DNA of 64,000 nucleotides from Paracholeplasma vituli (GCF_025446935.1 NZ_JAOEGN010000001.1:62001-126000); one strand, 5' to 3'; positions 1 to 8,778 are shown, counted from the first letter of the stretch. Numbers and translations are program-made. Notes: generated by a model from the letters alone, not told the origin.

Positions 1-195
1 AATCAACCTAACCTTGAGGTTATGGTCGATATGAAATGTTTGGATTGTCAATTCGCTTTAAGAGTCAATTTCGCTCTTTATGCAGAGTATATGAAATTAG
101 AAAAGTCTCCTTTTCCTTTAGATACTTGTCCTCACTGTAGAAAGCTTCAATTTGTGCCTTTAGACATTTATAACAAACTCATCGATTCTATATAG
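1..195 (+). CDS. C-terminal part of a zinc-ribbon-like protein (partial)
   Basis: The frame is open from the first base to a TAG at 193-195, so only the last 64 residues of a longer protein are present. Two cysteine pairs are visible, KCLDC and TCPHC, spaced like a small zinc-binding ribbon. Nothing else identifies a function. The start lies outside the window, so neither length nor operon context can be judged. Confidence 0.6.
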   Translation, partial: NQPNLEVMVDMKCLDCQFALRVNFALYAEYMKLEKSPFPLDTCPHCRKLQFVPLDIYNKLIDSI

Positions 196-215
196 ATAAC
201 TCAATCCAAGCTTAG

Positions 216-232
216 CCTCATCGAGGTTTTTT
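216..232 (+). terminator. Weak intrinsic terminator
   Basis: CCTC-ATC-GAGG is followed directly by six T. The stem is short (4 bp, extendable with a G-T and an A-T pair). It lies about 20 bases after the stop of the partial zinc-ribbon gene. Confidence 0.4.
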
Positions 233-275
233 CACTTTAGTAATTTTTTGTCTTATCAATACAATTTCCTAATAA

Positions 276-914
276 AAAACAAAAGTCACTACGGATAGTG
301 ACGTGGAAAACGCTCTAGCAAGCGGTTTATTTGAAGATGAGGGAATTGTTCTAATTTCTGGAACTGGGATGGTAGCATACGGTAAAAACAAGTTTAGTGA
401 AACCCATAAAGCAGGTGGTCTTGGTTATAAAGAGGGCGATCTCGGTAGTGCTTATGATCTTGGATTAAAAGCCATCCAAGCAGCCTCTAGAGCACTCGAT
501 AATCGATATGATATGACACCTTTTACAAAAGAGGTTATTGAAACATTGAGATTTAATATATCTAATGATGTCATAGACTTTATGGAAGTAAATCGTGAGA
601 ATAGAACATTCATCGCATCTCTCGCACCTATCGTAACTAAGCACGGAGATTTAGGTGATGAATATGCGAAAGAGATTTGTGATAGCGCTGTCGATGAATT
701 AGTGTTAGCTGTATGTGCAGTTCAGAGAAGACTACAGTTTGAACATCCCCAACTCGTCATTGTTGGAACACTTGGTAATGATACACATTACTTTAGGAAC
801 ACACTGTTTTCAAAATTAATGGTTTCAATGCCTGAACTAGAGGTATTCTCACCTAAACTTGAGCCTAATCTCGCAGCTTGTAATTTATCTCTAAATAATT
901 CGGTATTTTTTTAG
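276..914 (+). pseudogene. Remnant of a BadF-type sugar kinase (C-terminal half only)
   Basis: The frame from 276 encodes the last ~210 residues of a BadF/BadG-type kinase and is very close, by eye, to the C-terminal half of the fusion protein at 35108-36964 (shared GLFEDEG, GTGMVAYGKNK, GGLGYKEGDLGS, NRTFIASLAPIVTKH). Homology begins at the codons equal to VTAGSDMENAL of the fusion. A TAA lies directly upstream in frame at 273-275. The N-terminal half with the ATP phosphate-binding motif GIDGGGTKTK is missing. An apparent GTG start at 303 is simply the Met of the SDMENAL motif changed to Val, and no convincing ribosome-binding site precedes it. The C terminus also diverges (ends NNSVFF). It is best read as a truncated, non-functional copy left by recombination. 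Confidence 0.8.
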
Positions 915-1012
915 TTCATTAAGCTCGACTTAGCCTTATACATTATTTTGTCTTTTAGAATAAATACAGTTGCATGAATACACCGATGATGGGTATATTC
1001 ACTTAGTTTGAT

Positions 1013-1777
1013 TTATACTAGGTGGTTCGTCTCGATGATATCGATTACATAGAGTATATGAATTGCTTTTGTAAAACCAGTTTGTTGAACTGTATACAAA
1101 TCCAGTTCATTGCCATCTTTATCATAAACTTCAGCAAAATCCAAATTACCATTGGTGATGACACCAATTACACTACCTCTAAGCTGTTTATCAAATGATA
1201 TGAGAGGACTGCCTGAAAACCCTCCAACGGCTAGAGTGTCTATCCACATATAGCTAATATCATCTTGTTCACCAAAGTGGGAAATTATACCTCTTCGTAT
1301 CACAGGGATCGGTGTGCCGTGTTTTAAATCAAATCCATAGGTGCTATTGATTGTGCCTGGATAACCAAAGAAAAGATGTTCTTCACCAACTTCTACAGAG
1401 CCATATCGATAGGAGAGGGCGGTTTCACTCATATAATCATCTGGTAATTTAATGACACAGAGATCAAGTTCGATATTTTGGTGATAAAAGATTTGACCCA
1501 TGAATGTATAAGTTTCGCCCCCGTGGGTGGATATTGAAATGCGTTTCTTTTTAACTCGATTTTTATGAATGACCACATGTGCAGCAGTAATTAAAAATAT
1601 TTTGTTTTTATACTCGAAAATAAAGCCACTGCCTGTAGCATCTTTTAAAATGATTTCCCTACAAGCTTTCATAAAATTACTGTATTGTAGGTTATAAGTG
1701 ATCGGACTGCTTGCGTTATAGATTTGATTCGGATTCTTCACTAACTTTTTGTAAGTTCTTTTGTTATATTCAGTCAT
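1013..1777 (-). CDS. Trypsin-like (S1 family) serine protease, apparently cytoplasmic
   Basis: This 254-residue protein has the chymotrypsin-fold catalytic triad in order: His67 in LITAAHVV, Asp105 in ELDLCVIKL, and Ser188 in GGFSGSPLI. The oxyanion motif reads GFSGSP instead of the usual GNSGGP. There is no signal peptide, membrane segment or PDZ domain, so it is not a standard HtrA/DegP; about 45 residues precede the protease fold. Its partner or substrate cannot be inferred. The gene stands alone, convergent with the kinase remnant and divergent from manA. An inactive protease-like binding protein is possible but the intact triad argues against it. Confidence 0.75.
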   Translation of the reverse strand: MTEYNKRTYKKLVKNPNQIYNASSPITYNLQYSNFMKACREIILKDATGSGFIFEYKNKIFLITAAHVVIHKNRVKKKRISISTHGGETYTFMGQIFYHQNIELDLCVIKLPDDYMSETALSYRYGSVEVGEEHLFFGYPGTINSTYGFDLKHGTPIPVIRRGIISHFGEQDDISYMWIDTLAVGGFSGSPLISFDKQLRGSVIGVITNGNLDFAEVYDKDGNELDLYTVQQTGFTKAIHILYVIDIIETNHLV

Positions 1778-1909
1778 AAATAATAGCCTCTAATTAAAAT
1801 CATAACACAATATATACAAGGTTAATAGTCAATATTTAAGTTATCAAGAAAGTAAACGAGCATAAACTTTTATTAATCTATATTTTTATTGTCGAATAAA
1901 TGATATAAA

Positions 1910-1930
1910 ATAACCAAATCAATTGGTTAT
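1910..1930. promoter_or_regulatory. Perfect dyad upstream of manA, probable operator
   Basis: ATAACCAA-N5-TTGGTTAT is a perfect 8+8 bp inverted repeat, 38 bases before the manA start codon and just after an AT-rich TATAAA-like sequence. The size and position suit a repressor site in the core promoter or early leader. Confidence 0.5.
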
Positions 1931-1967
1931 TCGGGTAAAATATTATAAAATAGAGGTGGTGATTTAT

Positions 1968-2900
1968 ATGAAAGAAGTTTTATTTTTAAGTCCTGAATTT
2001 AAATATCGTATTTGGGGCGGTACTCGACTAAAAGAATTCTATAACCAGACTTTACCTTTTGAAAATACAGGTGAAGCATGGGCAATTAGTGCCCATAAAA
2101 ATGGACCTTCAACAGTTTTGAATGGGCCATATAAAAGCATGACACTCGATCATTTATATAGTCGTCATAGAAATCTATTTGGCAATGTAGAATCTAATGA
2201 GTTTCCATTGCTAATTAAAATTATTGATGCCAATGATGATTTATCTGTTCAAGTTCATCCAGATGATCAAATGGCTAAACAATATCATTCATTAGGTAAA
2301 ACAGAATGTTGGTATATATTAGACGCCTCAGAAGATGCTTATATCATTTATGGTCATAAAGCTTTAAGTAAAGCTGATTTTTTAGAATGTGTTGAGCATA
2401 ATAAGTGGGATAACCTACTCAATAAAGTCCCTGTTAAAAAAGGCGATTTCTTCTTTATTCCAGCAGGCATGGTTCACGCATTAGGTAAAGGCATTGTTAT
2501 CTTAGAAACACAACAATCTTCAGATATTACATATCGTTTGTATGACTATGATCGTATTGATAAAGACAATCAAAAAAGAGAACTTCACCTTGATTTAGGG
2601 GTTGAAGCGACAAAAATACCATCACCTGTAGTTAATACTCATGTGTCTGAACATAAAGTTGGTCAAAATCTAGTGACACATCTCATTCATTCTGAGTTCT
2701 TCTCGGTTGAAAAATATGAGCTACAAGAACCTTACCTACTAGAAAACAAACAATATAGACTCATCACTTTCTTAGAAGGTAGTGGGAAAATAGGAGAACA
2801 AACTTACAAAAAAGGCGATTCATGTATTGTCACTAATGACATTAATAATATCTTGATTAGCCCTTCAAACTTTACGCTTTTTATATCTTCCTATATTTAA
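1968..2900 (+). CDS. manA: Mannose-6-phosphate isomerase, class I
   Basis: It interconverts mannose 6-phosphate and fructose 6-phosphate, bringing mannose into glycolysis. The 310-residue protein has the Firmicutes class I layout: RIWGG near the N terminus, LLIKIIDANDDLSVQVHPDD with the zinc-ligand His, KTECWYIL with the ligand Glu, and FFIPAGMVHALG with the later His. The start is ATG 1968, preceded by GAGGTGGT at 1953-1960; an upstream TTG at 1923 lies inside the operator dyad. It closely resembles the N-terminal half of the fusion at 35108 but ends where that protein continues into a kinase. It supplies the enzyme needed by the mannosidases transcribed toward it from the other strand. Confidence 0.93.
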   Translation: MKEVLFLSPEFKYRIWGGTRLKEFYNQTLPFENTGEAWAISAHKNGPSTVLNGPYKSMTLDHLYSRHRNLFGNVESNEFPLLIKIIDANDDLSVQVHPDDQMAKQYHSLGKTECWYILDASEDAYIIYGHKALSKADFLECVEHNKWDNLLNKVPVKKGDFFFIPAGMVHALGKGIVILETQQSSDITYRLYDYDRIDKDNQKRELHLDLGVEATKIPSPVVNTHVSEHKVGQNLVTHLIHSEFFSVEKYELQEPYLLENKQYRLITFLEGSGKIGEQTYKKGDSCIVTNDINNILISPSNFTLFISSYI

Positions 2901-2903
2901 GAA

Positions 2904-2951
2904 AAACAACAACACCTCTTTTTACTAATTTTAGAGATGTTGTTGTTTTTT
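2904..2951. terminator. Bidirectional terminator between manA and the mannan operon
   Basis: AAACAACAACA at 2904-2914 pairs with TGTTGTTGTTT at 2938-2948, with further partial pairing inside (CTCT/AGAG). T-runs follow on one strand and A-runs precede, so it can end both convergent transcripts. Confidence 0.8.
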
Positions 2952-4985
2952 TTATTTGATGAGCTCTGCTAAATGTCCACCTTTGATTAAGTCTGCATAA
3001 TCAAAGTGTGTTTTACATGTATCTAGATTGATTTTAGATTTTTCTATTACAAAATTTCCTTGTTCCAAGTGAATCGTGACTCTGTCAAATAGTGGCCCAG
3101 ACACAACAAATCTAGTTGAAACTGGGTCCATTGGATAAAAGCCTAGACAACTGAATATAAGCCATGTAGACATTGATCCATTATCTTCGTCTCCCGGATA
3201 GCCATCATACCCTGGTTTAAATAACTTTTTCACAAGTGATTCAACCAATTGATTGGTTTTCTTAATGTTACCTAATTCTGCATAAATGAATGGAATATGG
3301 AATGATGGTTGATTAGATAGCGCTAGTTGTCCAAACCCTAGGGACGCCATCTCTGACATCTCATGGATTTCTTGTCCATACATATGGACATTATAATTTG
3401 GTTCAGTTGTTAACAACTCATCGATCTTTTCACTGAGTTTATGGTTATAAAGTGTGTCTAGCCCTTTAATATCATGGAAGACAGAGAAGGCACATTGCCA
3501 AGCACTACCTTCAATATAATCACCACCCCAGTCAAATGGGTCAAAGTATGTATTGAAGTTACCGTCTTGATCTTTCGATCTTAAAAAGCCATGTTTTGAG
3601 TCAAATAACTTTTTATAGTTCTCACTTTGATTCAAATACTTGTTTGAAATACTATTGAGACCGACTTTTCTTGAGGCTAAACCGATGGCATAATCTCCAT
3701 AATAATAATCTAAACTTTCAGATAAAACAGATGAACCAATCTCATTCGGTAAATACCCTAGTTTTTGATATAGGTTAGGATGTTTTCTACCAAATCGCTG
3801 ACTTGGGTCAACCGTTTCGGCGTTTTTAACTAATGCATGAACAATCTCTTCTGCTTCTTCATTTGTGAAGAACCCCTTCATAATACCTTCTGACATCACG
3901 ACTTCACATAAGGTACCAGTCATGATTTTCATTTCATTTGGGGCAATCCATTTCGGATAGAATCCATTTTCTTTAAAATAATTGTGATAACCAGTTAACA
4001 TTTTTTTATATAGTGTTGGATCATAAAAGGATAAGAATGGGTATAACGTTCTAAATGTATCCCAAAACCCGTTATCCACATAACTATAACCTTCAAATAC
4101 TTTCGCAAGATTCGCATTTAGATGATGAGGTCGATCTAATGCATCAAATTCATGAAACTGTCTTGGAAATATGAGTGATCGGTATAAGGCTGTATAGAAG
4201 ACTTGTTTTAAGGATTCATTTTGATCTTCTACTTCTATTTTGCTTAAAGCTTTTTCCCAAATATCTATGGCTGATTGTTTGATTTGGTCATAGTTTTTAT
4301 ATTTGAGTTCACGGTTATAATTAATATAAGCTTGTTCATGACTAATGAATGATGTTACGATCTTAATCTCGACTGAACTTTCTTCAAAGAGAATAGATAG
4401 TGCATTATTCATATTCTCGAAAGTAAATGGCTGATTGGTTTTAATTAGCACATATTCGATAATCTCTGGATTGGTGTGTTCTACCTTAGCATTTGTTTTA
4501 ATGTGAATGGTATACGCATCCATGACTTCATAATAAAGAAAACCATCTTGACCGAATATGGTGAATCGATTTAAATCCTTTTTCTTATAATCTAGTTTTA
4601 TATAAGCACCACTATTAGTAGGTGTTAACTTCACATCTACTTGATACCTACTTAAATAGTAGCTCATTTCGTATGGTGTTAAAAGCTCTTTTTCTTGATC
4701 AAAGTAAGACCATCTTTGATCGTTAGTCATCCCGTGTTTGCCTGAAGATGGCATAAAAACGATATGACCATAATCTGCAATCCATGGTGAAGGTTGGTGT
4801 GTTAAACGAAAACCTTCAAAGGAGCGGTCATATGGGTGATACCACCATCTTTGTCCATGAGCATTTGTTTGTATAGAGAAACTTGAAAGACCGTGAGGTA
4901 ATCCAACTACTGGGTATAAGTTACCACTTGAAAAACGGTTGTCATTCAGTGTCCCTATTTTTGGATTTACATAGTTTAAATACAT
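2952..4985 (-). CDS. GH92 alpha-mannosidase, cytoplasmic
   Basis: GH92 enzymes are calcium-dependent, inverting exo-alpha-mannosidases. Family hallmarks are NPKIGT near the N terminus, DNGFWDTFRTLYPF, YIEGSAWQ with the expected general acid Glu492, and GDEDNGSMSTW (Asp599/Asp601 in the base region) followed by GFYPMDP. The protein is 677 residues with no signal peptide, so it acts on imported oligosaccharides. At the motif that shapes the +1 subsite it reads Asn558-Gln559-Pro560, where alpha-1,2-specific members have His-Glu, so linkage preference may differ. It is the last gene of the operon, 40 bases after the ribokinase-like gene, with a hairpin in that gap and AAGGTGA before its ATG. It would release mannose for ManA. 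Confidence 0.93.
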   Translation of the reverse strand: MYLNYVNPKIGTLNDNRFSSGNLYPVVGLPHGLSSFSIQTNAHGQRWWYHPYDRSFEGFRLTHQPSPWIADYGHIVFMPSSGKHGMTNDQRWSYFDQEKELLTPYEMSYYLSRYQVDVKLTPTNSGAYIKLDYKKKDLNRFTIFGQDGFLYYEVMDAYTIHIKTNAKVEHTNPEIIEYVLIKTNQPFTFENMNNALSILFEESSVEIKIVTSFISHEQAYINYNRELKYKNYDQIKQSAIDIWEKALSKIEVEDQNESLKQVFYTALYRSLIFPRQFHEFDALDRPHHLNANLAKVFEGYSYVDNGFWDTFRTLYPFLSFYDPTLYKKMLTGYHNYFKENGFYPKWIAPNEMKIMTGTLCEVVMSEGIMKGFFTNEEAEEIVHALVKNAETVDPSQRFGRKHPNLYQKLGYLPNEIGSSVLSESLDYYYGDYAIGLASRKVGLNSISNKYLNQSENYKKLFDSKHGFLRSKDQDGNFNTYFDPFDWGGDYIEGSAWQCAFSVFHDIKGLDTLYNHKLSEKIDELLTTEPNYNVHMYGQEIHEMSEMASLGFGQLALSNQPSFHIPFIYAELGNIKKTNQLVESLVKKLFKPGYDGYPGDEDNGSMSTWLIFSCLGFYPMDPVSTRFVVSGPLFDRVTIHLEQGNFVIEKSKINLDTCKTHFDYADLIKGGHLAELIK

Positions 4986-5004
4986 CTTTTCACCTTCCTA
5001 GATA

Positions 5005-5027
5005 AAACACCTCGCTGAGAGGTGTTT
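5005..5027 (-). other. Intergenic hairpin before the GH92 gene
   Basis: AAACACCTC pairs with GAGGTGTTT (9 bp, 5-base loop) in the 40-base gap between the kinase and GH92 genes. On the transcribed strand only four T follow, so this is a leaky terminator or mRNA-processing site rather than a hard stop. Confidence 0.5.
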
Positions 5028-5946
5028 ATATATTTTTATTCATAAACTTTAAGACTGTTTCTTTATTAGGAATGCTTGGAATCGCACCCTTTTTTGTTAC
5101 ACTTAAGGCACCAGCTGCATTGGCAAACATGATCGCTTCTTTAATGCTATAACCTTGATCTATTTTACTAGCGAACGCACCGTTAAACGTATCACCTGCG
5201 GCGGTTGTATCCACAACTTGATCGATTTTAAAAGAGGGGTATAAGTTACACCCAGATTGATCACAGTGTAATGCACCATGACTACCAAGCGTGACGATAA
5301 CATTTTTAACGCCTTTACTAACCAATGCTTTAGCCGCTTCTTCATAATCATTTAAAGTGACTAATGATTTAGATACTAAACCTGCTAATTCTGATTCATT
5401 TGGTGTGAGGTAGTCAATACCATCCAGAAATGAATCCTCAAGTGACTTGTATGGTGCAGGATTTAGTAAGTAGAGTTTTCCATATTTTTTCGCAAGTTCT
5501 TTGGTAAGCCTAGTAATTTCATCCGTCATTTCCAGTTGGTTGATGACTAAATTAGCTTCTTTAAAGAGATGTTCCTTGCGGATTAAATCGGTTTGATCAT
5601 ACCCTAAGTTAGCACCCGGAATGATGATTATTTGATTTTGACCAGTGGATTCATTGACAACAATTTGTCCAACACCGCTCGGTAAGTTCTTTTGTTCGAT
5701 GTGGCTTATATCTAACTTTTCAGTTTTCAAAAAGTTTAAAAAGTTATCTCCAAATGAATCTTTTCCTAACGCGCCAAGTAAGTTTACGTGACTTCCTTGG
5801 CGAAATGCAGAAATGGCTTGATTTGCGCCTTTCCCACCTAGAAATATATCAAAATCTAACCCTATCACTGTTTCACCAGGTTTAGGTGCTTGATGTGTTC
5901 TAACGACTAAGTCAGTCATGAAGCTACCGACAATAAGGATACTCAC
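5026..5946 (-). CDS. rbsK: Ribokinase-type PfkB sugar kinase
   Basis: The 306-residue PfkB-fold kinase has the N-terminal ribokinase signature ([12 protein letters not shown], then GGKGANQA) and the C-terminal [13 protein letters not shown], whose GD holds the catalytic base Asp and anion hole. It phosphorylates a pentose at O5. It overlaps the arabinose-5-phosphate isomerase gene by 4 bases and neither a ribose transporter nor rbsD is nearby. The context therefore favours D-arabinose over ribose as substrate. That is inference: sequence alone places it as ribokinase, and deoxyribokinase or related PfkB activities remain possible. Confidence 0.85.
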   Translation of the reverse strand: MSILIVGSFMTDLVVRTHQAPKPGETVIGLDFDIFLGGKGANQAISAFRQGSHVNLLGALGKDSFGDNFLNFLKTEKLDISHIEQKNLPSGVGQIVVNESTGQNQIIIIPGANLGYDQTDLIRKEHLFKEANLVINQLEMTDEITRLTKELAKKYGKLYLLNPAPYKSLEDSFLDGIDYLTPNESELAGLVSKSLVTLNDYEEAAKALVSKGVKNVIVTLGSHGALHCDQSGCNLYPSFKIDQVVDTTAAGDTFNGAFASKIDQGYSIKEAIMFANAAGALSVTKKGAIPSIPNKETVLKFMNKNI

Positions 5947-6533
5947 TTTGTCAACCTCTGCCCTAAACTCCCACCTGGATGATTCTTTTTAAAATCTTCT
6001 TTCGTGTAGCCTTTGGCTTCACTTACCGTGCTCATTAAGGCATCGCCTATCGCTAACATCACAGTAGATGAGTTAGTCGGTGCTAAGTTTAAATGATCAG
6101 CTTCTTCTTGGATATCATAATTCAATTGATAGCTTGTTAGTTTGGATAAGCTACTAGTTTGTGATCTGGTTAATGCGATGGTTTTAATACCGCGATCTTT
6201 TAATGTTGCTGCTGCTTTAATCACTTCTTCAGTTTCACCACTATGTGAAATCAAAATAGCCATATCTTGATTTGTGATCATCCCAAAGTCGCCATGAAAT
6301 AATTCAGTTGCATGCACAAAGAAACTAGACGTCCCCATTGAAGAAAAACTTGCTGCAAGTTTCTTACCGATATGGCCTGCTTTACCTAAACCAATCACGA
6401 TAAGTTTTCCTTCTAGTCTTATAAGCGAATCCACGATAAACTCAAGTTGGTCTTGTTTAATCGCTTCTATGGCTTTTAAGATGGCATTTGATTCTTTTTG
6501 CATCACTGTATTAAAAGATACTATGTGATTCAT
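5943..6533 (-). CDS. Arabinose-5-phosphate isomerase (SIS domain, KpsF/KdsD type)
   Basis: The single SIS domain (196 residues) has the motifs of the D-arabinose-5-phosphate / D-ribulose-5-phosphate isomerases: [48 protein letters not shown] and the C-terminal [12 protein letters not shown]. The tandem CBS domains of full-length KdsD are absent. In Gram-negatives this enzyme feeds KDO and lipopolysaccharide synthesis, which would not be expected here. Its position between a ribokinase-like kinase (4-base overlap) and a GH172 gene (1-base overlap) instead suggests catabolism: D-arabinose 5-phosphate to ribulose 5-phosphate and on to the pentose phosphate pathway. Confidence 0.85.
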   Translation of the reverse strand: MNHIVSFNTVMQKESNAILKAIEAIKQDQLEFIVDSLIRLEGKLIVIGLGKAGHIGKKLAASFSSMGTSSFFVHATELFHGDFGMITNQDMAILISHSGETEEVIKAAATLKDRGIKTIALTRSQTSSLSKLTSYQLNYDIQEEADHLNLAPTNSSTVMLAIGDALMSTVSEAKGYTKEDFKKNHPGGSLGQRLTK

Positions 6534-7621
6534 TAGATCACTTCCAATTCATCCGGTGTAAAGAAGGATTCAAATTTAGGACTTGGAAGTGTTTGATACC
6601 AATATGCAACAGATGAAATATCATCTTGTAATGGTAAATATCTAAACCCTTTACGCCAACCAAGTGCTTGCATTGTAACCTTTAATTCTTTATCAAAACG
6701 AACTGGGTCTGTAATGTGCCAACGGTACATTGAAAATCTTTGTTGAGAGTTATAAAGTCCATCAGGTCTGATGACTTGGTTTAATCCAGCATACATCGTG
6801 GTATATGTTTCATAAAGGTTTGTTTTCTTGTTTTCAAAGTTGTAAGAACCACAGAAATAGTCCTCAGTACCTGTACCACAAATGGTTGGATAGTCTTTGT
6901 CACCGTCCATATAGAACTTGATTTCTCCTTCGCCCCACCAGCCGGCATTATTTACGCCCCAAGCCATGTAAGTACCGACATAGTGACCTTTACCTCTAAT
7001 GCCGTCAATGATGGTATAAACATCTTTATATGGTAATGGGTTCACGCGGTTAAATCTAGCATGGAAATAAGCTTGGTCTTCATCGATTTCAGTTAACGTA
7101 TAGTCAACTTGATAATAAACTGTCATATCTGTAGTATCAACGTTTTCTAAGGTAATACGGCATCTTTTTCTAAATGGCATAATCCAATAGGAGTTAAATG
7201 CGCTACCTGGGTTTACTGTAATAGTGGCAGAGTTAAGTGGTGAATAAGTGCCCCATCCACTACAGAAGAAATCCCCGATTGGTACTTCTACTGAAGGGTA
7301 ATCTTGATCATCGTAATAAACTCTTAAAATTGTATGACGCCATGAACCTGTTGGCGTCATCCAAATGTGTTGAATTGCCCCTGGTCCTTCAATGTTACCT
7401 AATTCAAATGTTGTTTTTGCTTTAATCACGTGGAATGGATTCACTTTCCATCCGACGCCTAATTCTCTAGCTGGTTCAGATGCGCTACCTTCACCAATCT
7501 TAGCCATACCGCCTTTACCCTTTTCACCATTATAGTTTTCTGGGCTTAAAGAACGGCTTTTTGCATCCGATAATTTTGTTAAACTACCTAAGTCAGTGAC
7601 TAATCCATTGAACTTACTCAT
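6533..7621 (-). CDS. GH172 (DUF2961) glycosidase, cytoplasmic
   Basis: The 362-residue single-domain DUF2961 protein, the core of GH172, has GPGAIQHIWMTP, then YPSVEVPIGDFFCSG, and the diagnostic GTGTEDYFCGSYNFE with candidate catalytic Glu residues. Characterised GH172 members act on alpha-D-fructofuranosides and alpha-D-arabinofuranosides. No signal peptide is present, so it works on imported sugars. Co-translation with an arabinose-5-phosphate isomerase and a ribokinase-like kinase makes an exo-D-arabinofuranosidase role the best guess. GH172 proteins form trimers or larger assemblies; that is family knowledge, not visible here. Confidence 0.88.
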   Translation of the reverse strand: MSKFNGLVTDLGSLTKLSDAKSRSLSPENYNGEKGKGGMAKIGEGSASEPARELGVGWKVNPFHVIKAKTTFELGNIEGPGAIQHIWMTPTGSWRHTILRVYYDDQDYPSVEVPIGDFFCSGWGTYSPLNSATITVNPGSAFNSYWIMPFRKRCRITLENVDTTDMTVYYQVDYTLTEIDEDQAYFHARFNRVNPLPYKDVYTIIDGIRGKGHYVGTYMAWGVNNAGWWGEGEIKFYMDGDKDYPTICGTGTEDYFCGSYNFENKKTNLYETYTTMYAGLNQVIRPDGLYNSQQRFSMYRWHITDPVRFDKELKVTMQALGWRKGFRYLPLQDDISSVAYWYQTLPSPKFESFFTPDELEVI

Positions 7622-7627
7622 ATATAT

Positions 7628-8731
7628 TTATTCTCCGTTATTTTTATATTTTATTGATTTACCTTTTACGATATCGCCTTCGATATAACAATCGAATGGA
7701 TATTTAAAACTGCCTTCATTGATGTCATCCATTTTTTCAATTGCTTTTTTACCCATTTCATATTGTTTTTGAGTAATATGCGTGAAGAATGGTTCATCTA
7801 AATCAGACGTTTCAGAGTCAAAACAAACAACGCCAATATCTTCAGGAATTCTTTTTCCTAATTCATCTAATACTTTTTTCACAAGTTTAGCAACGTATAA
7901 TTCCGCAGCGAAAATACAATCAATTTCAGGGAATTTCATCAAGTGATCTATAATTATTTGATAGTCACCTTCAATGGTTTGTTTATCGCGTTCTCTAATT
8001 TCTGGTGTCTTAAGTGTTAGTAAATCGATATTTCTAGGTGTTGTATAAACAGACTTAAAGCCTTCATATCTAAAATTTAAAGTTGATGTCCCACTTGTAC
8101 TAGCGGAAAAGAAACTAATGTTCTTATAGCCATTTTCAAGTAGATACCTTGTCATTTTAGCAGCACTTAATTTATTGTCTGTTGTTACAAATGGCACCCT
8201 GGTTTTATCCATATGTCTATCGATTAAAACCATAGGTAGTCCATTCAAGTAGTATTTTAATATTTCATTACTATAGGTTTCACCGTGTACCATTTGAATG
8301 ATAATCCCGTTGACACCTAATTGAACCATCGATTGAATAACTTCATTTTCCACTTTAGAAGACTCGAAGGTTCTTTTAAAAATCATATGAATGTTTCTTC
8401 TTGAAGCTTCTTCTTCTAACCCTTTGAGTAAATCGAATCCAAATGAATGATCGATATCACACAAAACAACTCCAATTAACTTTGAGGTACTTTGAGTTCT
8501 TTGATGAACCACAGGTGTTTTGGTAACAAATGAACCTTTACCAGGAATACGCTGAACAAGTCCGCGTTCTACCAACATCTCAATCGCAGCCTTTGCTGTG
8601 ATTCTACTCACGAAAAAGATATCCATGATTTCTTTATCTGTGTGTATTTGTTGTCCCTCTTTAAGTTGTCCATTCATGATCTTTTCATAGTAATGTTCGA
8701 AAATCTTTTGGTATAGTGGAATATTTTTCAT
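7628..8731 (-). CDS. GntR-HTH / LacI-type sensor regulator (AraR-like)
   Basis: Residues 1-70 form a GntR-type winged helix (LYQKIFEHYYEKIM, then FVSRITAKAAIEMLVERGLV and IPGKGSFV). Residues ~80-360 form a LacI/periplasmic-binding-type sugar sensor (LIGVVLCDIDHSFG, LVERHMDK-like LIDRHMDKTRVPFV, DIGVVCFDSE). This architecture is that of AraR, the Gram-positive arabinose repressor, and suits a local repressor that lifts when a released sugar binds. It lies inside the mannan/arabinan operon, 47 bases after the permease gene and 6 bases before GH172, so it is probably autoregulated. The effector cannot be read from the sequence. Confidence 0.88.
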   Translation of the reverse strand: MKNIPLYQKIFEHYYEKIMNGQLKEGQQIHTDKEIMDIFFVSRITAKAAIEMLVERGLVQRIPGKGSFVTKTPVVHQRTQSTSKLIGVVLCDIDHSFGFDLLKGLEEEASRRNIHMIFKRTFESSKVENEVIQSMVQLGVNGIIIQMVHGETYSNEILKYYLNGLPMVLIDRHMDKTRVPFVTTDNKLSAAKMTRYLLENGYKNISFFSASTSGTSTLNFRYEGFKSVYTTPRNIDLLTLKTPEIRERDKQTIEGDYQIIIDHLMKFPEIDCIFAAELYVAKLVKKVLDELGKRIPEDIGVVCFDSETSDLDEPFFTHITQKQYEMGKKAIEKMDDINEGSFKYPFDCYIEGDIVKGKSIKYKNNGE

Positions 8732-8744
8732 ATGATCGCCCCAT

Positions 8745-8774
8745 CTTAATTATATATCATTTATATCAATTAAG
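8745..8774. promoter_or_regulatory. Repeat-containing gap before the regulator gene
   Basis: Two adjoining 9-base repeats, TATATCATT (8753-8761) and TATATCAAT (8762-8770), sit inside an outer dyad CTTAATT / AATTAAG. On the minus strand a TATAAT also lies here. The cluster may be an internal promoter and autoregulatory site. Confidence 0.35.
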
Positions 8775-8778
8775 TTAT

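Noticed and set aside
303-914. A short but functional sugar kinase starting at GTG 303
   Set aside because: The N-terminal phosphate-binding half is missing, homology continues upstream of the GTG to a stop codon, and no ribosome-binding site is seen.
1923-1967. N-terminal extension of ManA from TTG 1923
   Set aside because: It lies within the operator dyad, and ATG 1968 has the good ribosome-binding site and matches the family start.
2952-4985. GH92 lacking its general acid, as in enzymes that cleave mannose-1-phospho-mannose
   Set aside because: The Gln in NQP first suggested this, but the expected general acid Glu is present in YIEGSAWQ (Glu492); the Gln is at the +1 subsite motif instead.
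5943-6533. Glucosamine-6-phosphate or hexulose-phosphate isomerase reading of the SIS protein
   Set aside because: The [16 protein letters not shown] and HPGGSLG blocks are specific to the arabinose-5-phosphate isomerase type.
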